Source: Rusavskia elegans (taxonomy: Eukaryota; Ascomycota; Lecanoromycetes; Teloschistales; Teloschistaceae). Taken from it: a stretch of 64,000 nt of DNA. Where the stretch lies: contig SAUG01000119.1 of assembly GCA_011316305.1 (NCBI GenBank), positions 1-64,000 on the forward strand, written 5' to 3'. This document shows positions 1-10,452 of the stretch, one piece after another. The notes beneath the pieces were generated by a model. That model was not told the DNA's origin. It saw only the letters and a list, made by a program, of their open reading frames with translations, and made no database searches. A program made the translations under genes and the position numbers. Each line of letters starts with the position of its first letter. Position 1 is the stretch's first letter.

Positions 1-695
1 AAGAGCGACGGAGGGTTGTGGAGATGGAGGGAGGCCGATATGAACGTGTAGTCCACACCATTGATCGGTGAATGCCTTGTACTTCGTTTTCTCTGTATGG
101 CCGGCATTGAGGATCTCGAACATCTCCGCAACTTCGCTGAAGCTGCTGGCAGCATTGACATCTAAGACCCTGCTCACGAGCTCTACGGGTCCAGAATCCC
201 ACTCTCCAGTTCTTGCCTTGTCTTCGCCAACTATGGAGGCGAATTCCTCAGGCGAAGCGCCTACAAGGGAAGTGTCGGTCGTGAGGTACCATTTCCCGAA
301 TTCCTGCATCTTCCCGTCCCCATCATGCACCACGACATGTTGGTTCCTGTCGTTGAAAATCGCTTGTTCCATTCGTAATATTTCGTCGGCGTATCCTCTA
401 TAGCCATGATCTATTATGCATTGATTGTGCCATTCGCTACCGAAAGGCGATGGATAGTTGGTAGGAGCTGTGACGCACCAACCGTAATATTTTGGCCTCG
501 ATAGCTGGTATATGTATGTTGTTTGACGGAGACGTACGCGCGTGTCGTGGGGAATGTGCTTGGCAATCCAGGTATCTGCGGGAATGAGAGGAGTGAGCAG
601 GGAGGAGTGGAAGGCAAGGACATGTTCGAGCTCGATGCCGAAGGTTAGGGGATTGAAAGAGGAGGCGGATGTTCTTCTGGCTGTTGATGTGGGCA
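1..695 (-). CDS. Putative amidoligase-family protein (3' end beyond window)
   Basis: Open frame on the minus strand with no stop before the left edge, so only the first 231 codons are present. The start is the first ATG (693-695) after an in-frame TAA upstream. Residues 19-26 read FGIELEHV. Further on come WYLTTDTSLVG, then GPVELVSRVLD, then WCGLHVHIG near the edge. This order (GxEhE, a D-S strand, ExVS-P/R-L, C-x-HVHhG) is the signature of the fungal Amidoligase_2 family, whose members are ATP-grasp/GCS-like ligases that form amide bonds on unknown substrates. The family match is strong. The substrate is unknown, and no neighbouring gene hints at a pathway. Confidence 0.75.
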
Positions 696-1332
696 TGGTG
701 CCGATGCGCCTCAATGGCGGATCTGTCTCAACGATAGATATGCCGGGAGTTTAACGAGTGTAATCAACGAGAGTGTAGAAAGCGCAGCCGAAAGTGTTAC
801 AAAAGACTGAAAGTGTGAGAAGTTCAACTCTGAGATGTAGAGACCGGAGACATTTACAGGGGGAAGAAGTACAGTGCAGCGAGAACCAGCCGATGCTCTT
901 GATTTTCCGATGTAAAGCAGATGAACCAGCGGATGAATAGCGCATTGACATGGACATCCAACGGTCAAGAGAGAAGAAGGATATGTGAAGCATGTAGATC
1001 GCAATTTCACTCATGGAAAGCCTTGTGAAAGAATTGTCCTGCAAACCGCGGTCGACTCATGGCTTCGCTGCTTCGCTTTTCCGCTTATTGTAGCTTCATC
1101 TTACAGTACATGGTTCGGAATGTTGCACTAGAGCCCTTAATAAAGAGGACGGGAATGATTCAGCAGTCGTAAATTCTTGATCTGTCATGAAACTGAGAAA
1201 TTGGGTATCAACCATGGTTCCCCCGGAACACCAGACGAAAAACGTTCGGCACTAAGCCAGATTTAGCCAGAACAGGGGCAGGCCACAGAGAAACCACATG
1301 GGAATCGTCATTGGAGACTTAGACTTTTGAAA
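696..1332. other. Intergenic stretch, no gene seen
   Basis: Lies between two minus-strand genes, so it should hold the promoter of the amidoligase gene and the 3' end of the phosphodiesterase gene. Short open frames on the minus strand (711-1044) have no recognisable content. Confidence 0.5.
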
Positions 1333-3388
1333 TCAGGCTTCGCCCAATTTGGCAATCATTTTATCGGCCCAGGCTTTCGCAGCTCCGAGCTTGGCCGTGA
1401 AGAAGGCCCAGTAGGAATTGTCAGCTTCAGATTGGCTGCTGTTTTGCGCTGTCTTGACATCGTTGCCTGGTGGCTCTGATAAGGGAGAATTCTGTGTAGT
1501 GTTCGCATGGGAGACTTCAGCGGCTACCGCAGCGTCAGATGATAAATCTTCCGATATATCATCTGATGTTGGAGGTTGGCCGGAGTGTAGGCCGATAGGC
1601 TGTAGAGGAAGGCGCAAGGTACCATTATTCGGCTTGGGTACAATACCTAGTGAGTCGCAGACGATGTTGTACACCTCAATGTTCTCTGCGATGATCAGCC
1701 TGTCAGTATCTATGCTCTCTATATTTCTGCACGACGTTCCACTTACGGAAGACATCGAGCTGGCTGTTGGGCTCGTGCGGGAAAGCTGGTCCTCTTGCGA
1801 TGAATATCGATCGCATCAAGGGGTGCTCATGGTCGTACCCATGAAGTCCTTTGGGATGGTAGGTTTCGCCCTTCGCTTTCGCAGCCTTGACGTCAAAATC
1901 TTCTTTGTGCACAATGGCCCATCCAGTCTTTGGTATGACCCAGAGCGGTGCGATCCGTTCATTGTTAGAGAAGTGAAAGCGTTCTGGCATGGTTTCCTTG
2001 ACATATACATCGAAATGCTCGTTGTGCTCGGCCTCAACGAGTAACTTATCATACAGACCTTGGAGGTCAGCTGGGTTCTTCGGACGAAGTCCATATAGAG
2101 GCCAGCCGTCAATACGATCGACCAGGTCCAAGTCTATGAGATCATCCAACTGTATGAGTCGCTCTGTCGACGTTGTAGCCATACCATGGTCACTTACGAC
2201 AACGACGTTGACGATACTTGTGAGATTCCTCTGGTCAAGGCCGGTGAACAGATCATGTAACATACTGTCAACTCGCTGGATGGTGCCACGGATCTCGGTA
2301 CTGTTTGGCCCATAGGTATGGCCGTCGGCATCAACAACAGGAACATATGCAGCGATCAGTTGAGGACGAGAGGCGATAACCGAGCCCTCGGTCGCATCTG
2401 ATGCATCCAGAAGCTCTAAGACCCGGTCGACTTTGCGTGTGAGATCTTCGGTACCGTTGAACTTGTCCAAGTATGTAGGCTCAAGAAGTGCAATGTGTGC
2501 CTCGGATCCAGGCCACATATGGATGGCTGTTGTGACGTTTTGTTTTTCCGCAGTGACCCACAAAGGCTCGCCCCCAGCCCACCACTTCGGTTGCATACTT
2601 CTGGTTGGATCGGTGTAGTAGAAGTCCTCGTTCCACTCAGGGTCCCAGAATGTGTTTCCAACCACGCCATGGCTTTCCGGATGTAGCCCGGTCACTAGAG
2701 TGTAATGGTTTGGGAATGTGACGCTAGGAAAACTGGGAAGCATCCACTTGGGAGAGACGCCTTTGGCGATGAAGGAATTCAATGTGGGTGTGAGACCTCG
2801 GTGAAGGAAGTCAGCCCTGAAGCCGTCGAGGGATATGAGTATGGTGGTAGGGGCGAAATCCGATGTACCATTCGACAAGGTCGCCAGGGCGATGGTAGCT
2901 TTTCGTGAATTCGACGCCTTGTATGCCCCGAAGACCAGAAGAAGAAAAAAGACTGCAATGGCAACTCCGAGGCCGATATGAATCATTACTTTCCGTCTGG
3001 AGCTGCCTTCCTCCGAGGGTAATCTGTTGAGATCTGTCGAGCTTGAAGCCTGAGAGCTTGTATCATCCTTGCTTCCCGCTTCCATTCGATACAACAGCTT
3101 CGCCTCATCATCCTCTGTCCTATTAATCTTCCTTCCCCGAGCCTTGTGGGACCGCTGGTGGGAACTTTTCTCATCCTGATCGATGTCCCGGCACTTGTCC
3201 GTAGCCCTGCTGAAGAAAGAACTTTGACCGTTGGAATGATTTGTGGCCAAGAGCTCTTCTCGTTCTTCCTCTTCTAGAAGGACTTGCCGGTCATGATCTG
3301 CTAGCTCGATGGAGTTGTAGGTCTCTTTCAGTATCCGATCGTCTTCAGAGTCGGACCCTGATCCTGTGAAGTCTGGATGAGACATCAA
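1333..3388 (-). CDS. Type I phosphodiesterase / nucleotide pyrophosphatase (ENPP family), membrane anchored
   Basis: Two exons, complement(1333..1685, 1747..3388), 664 aa. The 61-nt intron (GTAAGT...GCAG) restores the motif VFQNIEVYN expected in this family. The first ~130 residues are an acidic, charged cytosolic tail, followed by one hydrophobic segment (about 133-157), which makes this a type II membrane protein. The catalytic domain shows ILISLDGFRAD near residue 186, the nucleophile threonine in VTFPNHYT near 222, DADGHTYGP, and VSDHGM. These are the metal ligands of the two-zinc alkaline-phosphatase fold. Family members hydrolyse extracellular nucleotides and phosphodiesters and are often phosphate-regulated. 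The tail after the catalytic domain is low-complexity with a short Ala/Lys-rich end. The exact substrate cannot be told from the sequence. Confidence 0.9.
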
Positions 3389-3854
3389 GCAACCTGTTCG
3401 CCGTTTATGGATGGAGTCGGTATGTGATCGAGTCTTTCATCGCACCTGATAAGGTGGAGTACTGCAGGTGTCAAGTCGCTGGAAACATGAACGTGGACAT
3501 GGGGCGGTGCAGTGATTGCAACCTCGAATCGATGGATGCTCGGGACATGACCCGGCCATACAATCTGTGAGAGCCATGCTTCGGACTGGGCTTTTCAAAA
3601 CAGTCTAAAGACGCATGTCAATCTGCACGTCTCAGATTAAGGGTGCATCGCAAAGGTAAAGTCAAGAGTAACGGAGTACCAGGCAAACCTTTGATATGGC
3701 CACTCACGAATGAATCCTTAGGGTCTAGCGCGCTCGCTTACAGCACTTCGCGCTAAGCCTCATGATTTCCCACAAGACAGGCGTTCGTCAAGGACGACGC
3801 AACTTCAATTCACCCGTCCGCCGCCAAAGGAGAACCGACCCTACATTACTCAGG
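3389..3854. promoter_or_regulatory. Shared divergent promoter region (phosphodiesterase / RPL1)
   Basis: 466 bp between the divergent starts of the ENPP-type gene and the ribosomal protein gene. No specific operator could be assigned. An in-frame ATG at 3762 precedes the RPL1 start but matches nothing in the ribosomal family, so it is treated as 5' leader. Confidence 0.4.
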
Positions 3855-4708
3855 ATGTCCAAGATCACCGTCGCCGGCGTACGGACAAATGTCCAGCAGC
3901 TGCTGGAATACTCGACAAATGAGAAGAAACGGAATTTCCTCGAGACGGTAATCAACGATTCCTGACTACACCCATCTTCATTCGCTAACGTGCTTCAGGT
4001 GGAACTCCAAGTCGGTCTCAAGAACTACGATCCACAGAGAGACAAGCGATTGTAAGTGCGGAATGCCTGGGGAGTCGAGCCGTATTTACCATTGTGCCAG
4101 CTCCGGGACCGTCCGACTACCTGCCGTACCTCGTCCTGGCATGAGCATCTGCGTTCTTGGCGACCAGCACGATATCGATCGATCAAAGCACCAAGGCATC
4201 GATGCCATGTCTGCCGACGATCTGAAGAAACTCAACAAAAACAAGAAGTTGATAAAGAAGCTTGCACGGAAGTGTATGTGATGCCACGGCCAAGAGCATG
4301 AAGATGGCACTGACACAGCGCAGACGACGCATTCCTCGCTTCCGACGCCCTGATCAAACAAATTCCCCGTCTTCTAGGACCCGGTCTTTCAAAAGGTACG
4401 CCAATCATACCATCACGCTGAACGTCGACTGATCAATATACACAGCCGGGAAATTCCCAGCCCCAATCTCGCACGCCGAAGACTTGAACGCCAAAGCCAT
4501 AGAAGTCAAGTCAACAATCAAGTTCCAGTTGAAAAAAGTGCTGTGTCTGGGCGTCGCAGTAGGCAATGTTGGAATGACGGAAGATCAACTCATCGGGAAT
4601 ATCATGCTGGCTATCAACTACCTTGTGTCGCTGTTGAAGAAGGGCTGGCAGAACGTGGGAAGCTTGACGATCAAGGCAACGATGTCGCCTCCACGACGCC
4701 TGTATTAG
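3855..4708 (+). CDS. RPL1: 60S ribosomal protein uL1 (L10a / Rpl1)
   Basis: Five exons, join(3855..3947, 3999..4051, 4101..4273, 4324..4395, 4446..4708), giving 217 aa, exactly the usual eukaryotic length. All introns are about 50 nt with GT-AG ends, and joining them keeps the frame at every boundary. The protein opens [20 protein letters not shown] and carries [52 protein letters not shown] and [18 protein letters not shown], all hallmark segments of the L1-stalk protein of the large ribosomal subunit. It binds 28S rRNA at the E-site stalk and helps release deacylated tRNA. The start was chosen by family alignment. Five exons in a 654-nt coding region is normal for ribosomal protein genes of filamentous fungi. 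Confidence 0.97.
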
Positions 4709-5421
4709 GAGACACGAAGCATTGAACGACATGAATGATATGCTTTCAACTTCATCCTATGTTGTTACTACCTTGAGAGGTGAAGATGATACTACATGGG
4801 GGTGCCACACCTGCGCATGGAGCACTGAAGGTCGTTTTGGCGTTGGAGCTTTAAGATGCAACCACAAAACCACCACGAACGGTCAGGCGCCCTTCTCTGG
4901 AGCCATTGTATCTTTGCAGAATGGGTCACTTTGAAGAGGATTGGCTGGCGCTTGCCAGCATGTTGCTGTCATCCATGCATACACGAAGCTCGAGTGCTGC
5001 AGCCAACAGCGGCCACCTTGTTCTCGTATGTTACATCCTATGCTTACATCCTATGCTTACATCCTATGCTTACATACGAACTTTTCCGTGTCATCCTCTT
5101 TGTAAACTATACCGCCAATGCTTATTGCCTATACTACTGTTCGCTTTGATTATCTTCATTCGTAATTTGTGTCGTCAATCTAACACCCCGCCTTGATCCA
5201 CACCACTTCCACTTTGAGCCAACCCAAGCATTTAGCTGCAGCAAGTCCTTCAAGCTGGACACCAACTTTCGTTAGTCACTCTTTTAATAAATAAAAAACA
5301 TGTACTTAAAGGCCATCATGAGTCTCGCCGTGATCTGGTCTGTCAAAGGCAAGCTCAAACATTCTACGCCTTGCAAAGATAGACCCAAATCAGCCCTTCC
5401 CGTTACCCATCCGAACACGCC
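4709..5421. other. Intergenic stretch with a small tandem repeat
   Basis: Between RPL1 and the secreted-protein gene. Apart from the 13-bp repeat listed separately, no coding content is recognisable. Confidence 0.5.
5031..5075 (+). repeat. Tandem repeat, 13 bp x 3.5
   Basis: The unit TTACATCCTATGC occurs three times perfectly (5031-5043, 5044-5056, 5057-5069) followed by a partial copy TTACAT. It is a simple minisatellite downstream of RPL1 with no evident function. Confidence 0.95.
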
Positions 5422-6421
5422 ATGTATCTGAATAATGTTCTCGTATCAGGGCTTTTGCCTCTGTTCGCAACTTTGATCTACGCCTCTCCTCTTGGTGAAG
5501 ACAATCTTGTCAAGCGGACCTTGCCAGAGGCGGAATGTGCCAAGGTCACCAAGGTGATCGGCGTACTGAAGTCCAACAAAGCAACGCCTTTCTGCTCGTC
5601 TTATCTGGGCATCAAGACTTCGACCTCAACGATTACTACGTTAGGCTGACTCTCGATGATGACTTGTTGCTGTTGATGGCCAACTGACACTCGGATAGGG
5701 TCCAAACGTCGACCGTAACCTCAGCAGTAGGAACACCAAGCACAACCGTGGTCTTCCTACCCGGCAATCCCCCAGCATCGAAGGAGCGGCGAGAAGAAGC
5801 AGCGCTGGACGAGGCGACAATCGAAAAGCGGGATAAACCGGATTATCTCAAAGGCGTCGGTAGCGCTGTCATATCGAGCGCGTGCGAGTGCCTGAATCTG
5901 CCAACACCGGTCTCGACGACTACCAAGGTATCGGTGGAGACGACGACAGCCACCGTTCAACCCACAATAACCAAGACGGTATACCGTAAGTCAACCTTGG
6001 GTCTGTGTTTCTGCCGGCACATGAAGTAACAGAAGGCCTAGCATGTGCGACACCGGTCCCGGGAGAGGGTTTTGGTAACAAGGTCCAAACTGTACCCTAC
6101 GGACTGGCCTACCCCTATCCTTCCAGCGTGCCGGGGACGAATAACCAACGCTTCGACTTGTCGACGAAGGGCGCGACTCTGGAAGGCTGCTGCAACATAT
6201 GTTACTTTGAGATACCAAACTGTCTTCAAGCCTTCTACTACTCTTACCAAGGCTGCGTTGTGCAACAGCCGACCGAGATTGTTGGCACAGGACCTGGAGT
6301 CAGCGCTGTTTGTCCTAACGGCCAGATCGCTGGCCTGACGTACAACCGCGATACGAACCCACCATTCAGGAGTACTGGAAATATTGCTGGGCCGTGCGGA
6401 CAGACGTATAACAACCTTTAA
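5422..6421 (+). CDS. Small secreted protein of unknown function, cysteine-containing C-terminal domain
   Basis: Three exons, join(5422..5639, 5699..5985, 6042..6421), 294 aa. Intron boundaries are inferred from frame continuity and GT-AG ends. Residues 1-20 form a signal peptide (hydrophobic VSGLLPLFATLIYAS) followed by a Kex2-type Lys-Arg at 31-32. The middle is Thr/Ser-rich, as in O-glycosylated wall or secreted proteins. The C-terminal ~125 residues have paired cysteines (EGCCNICYFEIPNC, YQGCVV, VSAVCP, GPCGQ), a spacing that resembles PAN/apple-like folds in fungal secreted proteins. I do not recognise a named family. A role in cell wall or host/environment contact is only a guess from secretion and composition. 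Confidence 0.7.
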
Positions 6422-7265
6422 GGGACGTCTGGAAGACCTGAGACTAGAATCCATATGGGGGATCACGATTATTAAGCCTTTAGTAATGTGACTCCCACGA
6501 AATACGAGGCGATTGAGAGCGGCATCAACTGGATACATACTTGGTAGATGGGGAAGATGTAGCTTACATTTGGAGCTGTGGAGTCGCCGAAAATGCTCGC
6601 ATGGCGGACCCATTTTCAAAGTCTGATGAGAAACCACGTGATATGTCCTAAAGCGGCTTAACGTGCTCTTGATCGAGCCTAGCGCTTACCATCCTTCATC
6701 TAAATTCTAGATCCTCCATAGATTTCGATTCTTCATCAATCAATCATCATGACTGCTGCCTCTGCCTTCACGAGTGAATTACTCACATCGTACTGACTGC
6801 GATCTTCTCCTCTTCTCTCAATTCTGTGACTAATATTGATTACCGCTATGCAATGACTTGGTGTATTCATACTGGGGTGGACCGTTGCTCGACCAATTGG
6901 GTAATTTGTCTCGCGCCGTCTTGGCATTTGGCCCCTGAGCCTCACTGGTCAATTTATCACCAACTTTGCAGTAGTCAGCAGTAGTAGCTCACACTTGGTT
7001 TGTCTTCCTTCGTCCGGCCCAGCCTTGCAATCAAAACCTAATGAAGTTAATGAACCGAGCCAGTGGGGGCTGCTCCTTCCTCATCTTTGCATGCGGCTGA
7101 TGGACATGAAAGCTTCGTGCACATTTGAATTTCCTTTTCCCTGTTACCAGCCGCCCCACAGCCTCTTTGTGACCTCAACCTGATTCCTTCACTCAATTTG
7201 CTTACCTCATGATCTAGAGCTGTGATGTATTGGCTCAACCTTGAGTACCGGCTGCCCACGTCGCC
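6422..7265. other. Intergenic stretch, no gene seen
   Basis: Upstream region of the CorA-like gene, about 840 bp. Open frames on either strand (for example minus 6038-6637, which overlaps the upstream gene) show no family motifs. Confidence 0.5.
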
Positions 7266-9641
7266 ATGGCACTCGATGCTGCAACGGCCAGAGAGATGAT
7301 CCAGAAGCTTGCCGAAGACCGGGCAACCTATCTTGACACACTTTCGAGGGCCCACGATGTCCTCGCAAAGGCTCTTGAAGCTTCTGCCACTGGCAAGTCG
7401 CCTCCTCAACTCACTTCCGACGCCGTGCGCCGCAACACCCTCACCAGCGTTCTCGAGATCGAAAGTCTCAAGAAGAGTTCGACCTTTTCGCCCGATGACT
7501 CGGACACGGACGACAATGAGTCCCTCTTTGCGCAAGAGCCGCTTCTTAAGGAGTTATACGATGAAGATGGTCTGAGAAGACATCTGCGCGGATTTAACTG
7601 GACTCCCTCGGACCGGGACATCGTCGGATCCGTGCTAGATAATAAACAGCTCCTACAGAGATCCTCCATCTTCCCCGTCACCTTGGGCCCCGTCGACGAC
7701 AGATCACATCTTTCGCACTACAGCATATTCGATGTTGGCAAGGACGGCGCACCGTTGCAGATACAAAGAGCGGATGAAAAGCCCGTGTCCAGAGCTCAGG
7801 CTATTTGGAACAACATAAAGAGTATCAATGCGGATCTCAGTCGGACAAGGGAGGCCGTGGGAAGGATCACCATCGTCCGGGAGCCCTCTCCACTGCTCTT
7901 TGCTGCTCTTCATTACACCATGTCACCCCATTTCGACATGGACGAAATCTTCCGGATGCTGGCGGAGGACAAGACGAGAGCTGAAGCACACCGCCCCTTC
8001 TCACCCGACCACAGGCATCAAAGAACCTTTGTATTTACCCTTGACTTCTATACCATCATAGGCGACGAGTGCCAGCCCATGACATGGCAGAAGTCCGACG
8101 AAGACCATGGTTCCTCACCAACTCACATTCCCATCAGCCGCTGCAGCTCTGTCGTCGCCCTTTCGCTCACAGGTCAGCCGGTACGGCAGGTGAAGAACAA
8201 GGCGAGAAGGGCCGAACAAAAGATTGGACAGATATTCGATCCTTTTGCCCCGTGGCATGTTTTGTCCTTGCAATCATATCCGGACTGGAAGCATTCCATC
8301 GACGCTCACAATTCTACGCGGCACTACGTCAATGGTCCTGAGGCCTTCCTCATCACACTTCGTGCGGAATTTAAAGACGCTCAAAAGAGGCTGCTGGAAG
8401 TTTACAATCGTATATCGGATTTGGTCCGAATGCCATCCAATTTCATGTTCAATGAAGCCGCCAGAGACAAGCTGTTGTTTGAAGACGAGAACTTCACGTT
8501 CTCTCGACGATACTTCTGGGCTCATCAGTCCCTTGGCATCATGAACGAGGATATCCAGGAAATGTCACTCTCCTATCGAAAGGTCTTCACAGATTCTGTC
8601 TGGGATGGCTCTTCCAAGCTTGTCTGGCCGGGCGACGAGTCAGTGTCTTCACGTTACGCCAATTGGCGAAAGCGAATGAGGAAATTGCGGGAAGATATCG
8701 AGTCGGAATTACAGGGTCTTGAGAATATAGCGGCCATGAATTCGGACAAGATGAAGGAAATCAAAGGCCTCCGTGACAATCTTTTCAGCGGTACCAGTGT
8801 GCTCGAGTCCCGTCGTTCCGTCGACCAGGCGATGATTACTGTTCAACAAGGCCACAATATCAAATTACTTACCCTTGTCACCATCTTCTTCCTCCCCCTC
8901 ACTTTCGTTACCTCTGTGTTTGGCATGACGAACATGAACCCTGATGAAGGCTTTCTTAACTTCGGCATCGTCACCACCGTCATCTGCGTCCCAACCTATT
9001 TCCTGATCGGTAGCCTGAATACCACCTCGGGCGCTCATTTCTGGCGCAAAAAGACCAAGCAATTCTTCGCTGCTACTGGCGAGGCGTTTGTGAAAGTTCT
9101 CGCTTTCTTTGGATATCGACCTCAGTGGGCCAACCGCCCATCAAGCTTTCATTCAGATCTATCAAATACGAGACCCCTTCAGCGGCGCAGTCAGTCCGCC
9201 AGGGAAGGTATGGCTGCTCGAGACCACATCTCGCCACCTCCAACGTCTCCTACCAATACTGCCCCTTTCAATCGTCGACCGACGCTGAGCCCCAGTGCCA
9301 ATAAGGAAGGCAGTTCACAAAACGATCTCCATCACAGTGCCACCCCCACGACCACTCAATTCGAAGGCGAGCAAGATAATGGACCCAAGCATCTTATCCG
9401 AAAACTTGACCAGGGAGATCATCGGAAGACCAGCAGCTGGGGCAGCAGCAATGGCCATAATATTGCGGCTACGGATCGCAGTACCCGGCATCCCACTTTC
9501 TTGGACCGGATTCCAGAGGTGGATAATGCAAGGAAAGACGAGGCAGCGGAAGGAGAAGGATGGATAAGTAGGGTGTTGACTTGGGGAAGTGGGAGTACCA
9601 AAAAGAAGAAGGGAGTTGGAAAGGGGGAAAGGGAGGTCTGA
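7266..9641 (+). CDS. CorA-like metal transporter family protein
   Basis: Single exon, 791 aa, starting in a good context (gtcgccATGg). A long cytosolic N-terminal region is followed by a helical stretch (about 470-535). Two membrane segments close the core: LLTLVTIFFLPLTFVTSVFG around 535-554 and IVTTVICVPTYFLIG around 567-585. The loop after TM1 begins VFGMTNM at about 551, a divergent form of the CorA GMN signature. This variant is common in the fungal Mg2+ transporter-like proteins. The C-terminal ~200 residues are low-complexity Ser/Pro-rich and basic, and probably unstructured. CorA proteins form pentameric divalent-cation channels. With the altered filter motif, transport of Mg2+ by this protein is unproven. 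Confidence 0.85.
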   Translation: MALDAATAREMIQKLAEDRATYLDTLSRAHDVLAKALEASATGKSPPQLTSDAVRRNTLTSVLEIESLKKSSTFSPDDSDTDDNESLFAQEPLLKELYDEDGLRRHLRGFNWTPSDRDIVGSVLDNKQLLQRSSIFPVTLGPVDDRSHLSHYSIFDVGKDGAPLQIQRADEKPVSRAQAIWNNIKSINADLSRTREAVGRITIVREPSPLLFAALHYTMSPHFDMDEIFRMLAEDKTRAEAHRPFSPDHRHQRTFVFTLDFYTIIGDECQPMTWQKSDEDHGSSPTHIPISRCSSVVALSLTGQPVRQVKNKARRAEQKIGQIFDPFAPWHVLSLQSYPDWKHSIDAHNSTRHYVNGPEAFLITLRAEFKDAQKRLLEVYNRISDLVRMPSNFMFNEAARDKLLFEDENFTFSRRYFWAHQSLGIMNEDIQEMSLSYRKVFTDSVWDGSSKLVWPGDESVSSRYANWRKRMRKLREDIESELQGLENIAAMNSDKMKEIKGLRDNLFSGTSVLESRRSVDQAMITVQQGHNIKLLTLVTIFFLPLTFVTSVFGMTNMNPDEGFLNFGIVTTVICVPTYFLIGSLNTTSGAHFWRKKTKQFFAATGEAFVKVLAFFGYRPQWANRPSSFHSDLSNTRPLQRRSQSAREGMAARDHISPPPTSPTNTAPFNRRPTLSPSANKEGSSQNDLHHSATPTTTQFEGEQDNGPKHLIRKLDQGDHRKTSSWGSSNGHNIAATDRSTRHPTFLDRIPEVDNARKDEAAEGEGWISRVLTWGSGSTKKKKGVGKGEREV

Positions 9642-10452
9642 TGAAACTGGTCGATATCAAGGCTGGTTGTACATATGGGTTAAGGAGGTAATGATGACTG
9701 CTAATCACGAAGAACAAGGATCAACCTTGCTATGTGGCATTCACGACAAGCGGCATTTACGAAAGATCGATGAGGTCATGATAGACGAGAGCGATCTCAT
9801 GATAACTTACGAGGAAGGTGATTGGATATACTTGATGCATATAAAAAAAATATAGCAATGGAGATGAGAATACTGTTACCTTATATTAAATAAGATTAGG
9901 CTCATCATTCTCAAATTCACCTCCAGTAATATTGTCTCTGTCTGGGTCCGGCCTTTGACACAAGCTTTGAACGAGGCTACTTGTGAAGCCATCGACTGCT
10001 TTGCGCCCTGGGATTAGATCACGACAATAATGACCAAGAAAAGGGGTTCGAGATCTTCATTATGCCAAGCTTTTCGGTGGTCGTGTGGGGCTTGGGCCCT
10101 ACAATCGTTCTCTTCAACCTCTTTTGCTTCGACTTCAACGCATGAGTCAGAAGTATTCCATTTTGCATTATTCGTTGCTTTACTATGCTTGAATATCTCA
10201 ATTGATACTCCGCCCATATGTCAGTATTGCTCTTTGGATTTGGGCGCTCGGTCGCTGCATTAATCTCGCGTTTGATATTATCTAAGCTTACGTCCAAGGA
10301 CGTCCGTGGGGGCTCACTTGCATTGGATCTTCCTACAGTTTTCGTACCAGTCATCTAAATTCTAGACGACTTCTGGCATCTTTCGTCGGAAACCATCCTG
10401 TGTCGGGCTCTTTGAATAATTTGCTTTGGATATTTTGCAGAACTTATCGACC
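9642..10452. other. Intergenic stretch, no gene seen
   Basis: Region between the CorA-like gene and LYS2, including the LYS2 promoter. No RNA gene or supported open frame was found. Confidence 0.5.

Noticed and set aside
1418..2044. 208-codon plus-strand open frame over the phosphodiesterase gene
   Set aside because: Antisense of conserved ENPP codons, no motif of its own.
5031..5075. Possible CRISPR-like array
   Set aside because: Thirteen-base head-to-tail units without spacers; a plain minisatellite in a eukaryotic genome.
6038..6637. 199-codon minus-strand open frame over the secreted-protein gene
   Set aside because: Antisense shadow; the sense strand has a signal peptide and coherent introns.
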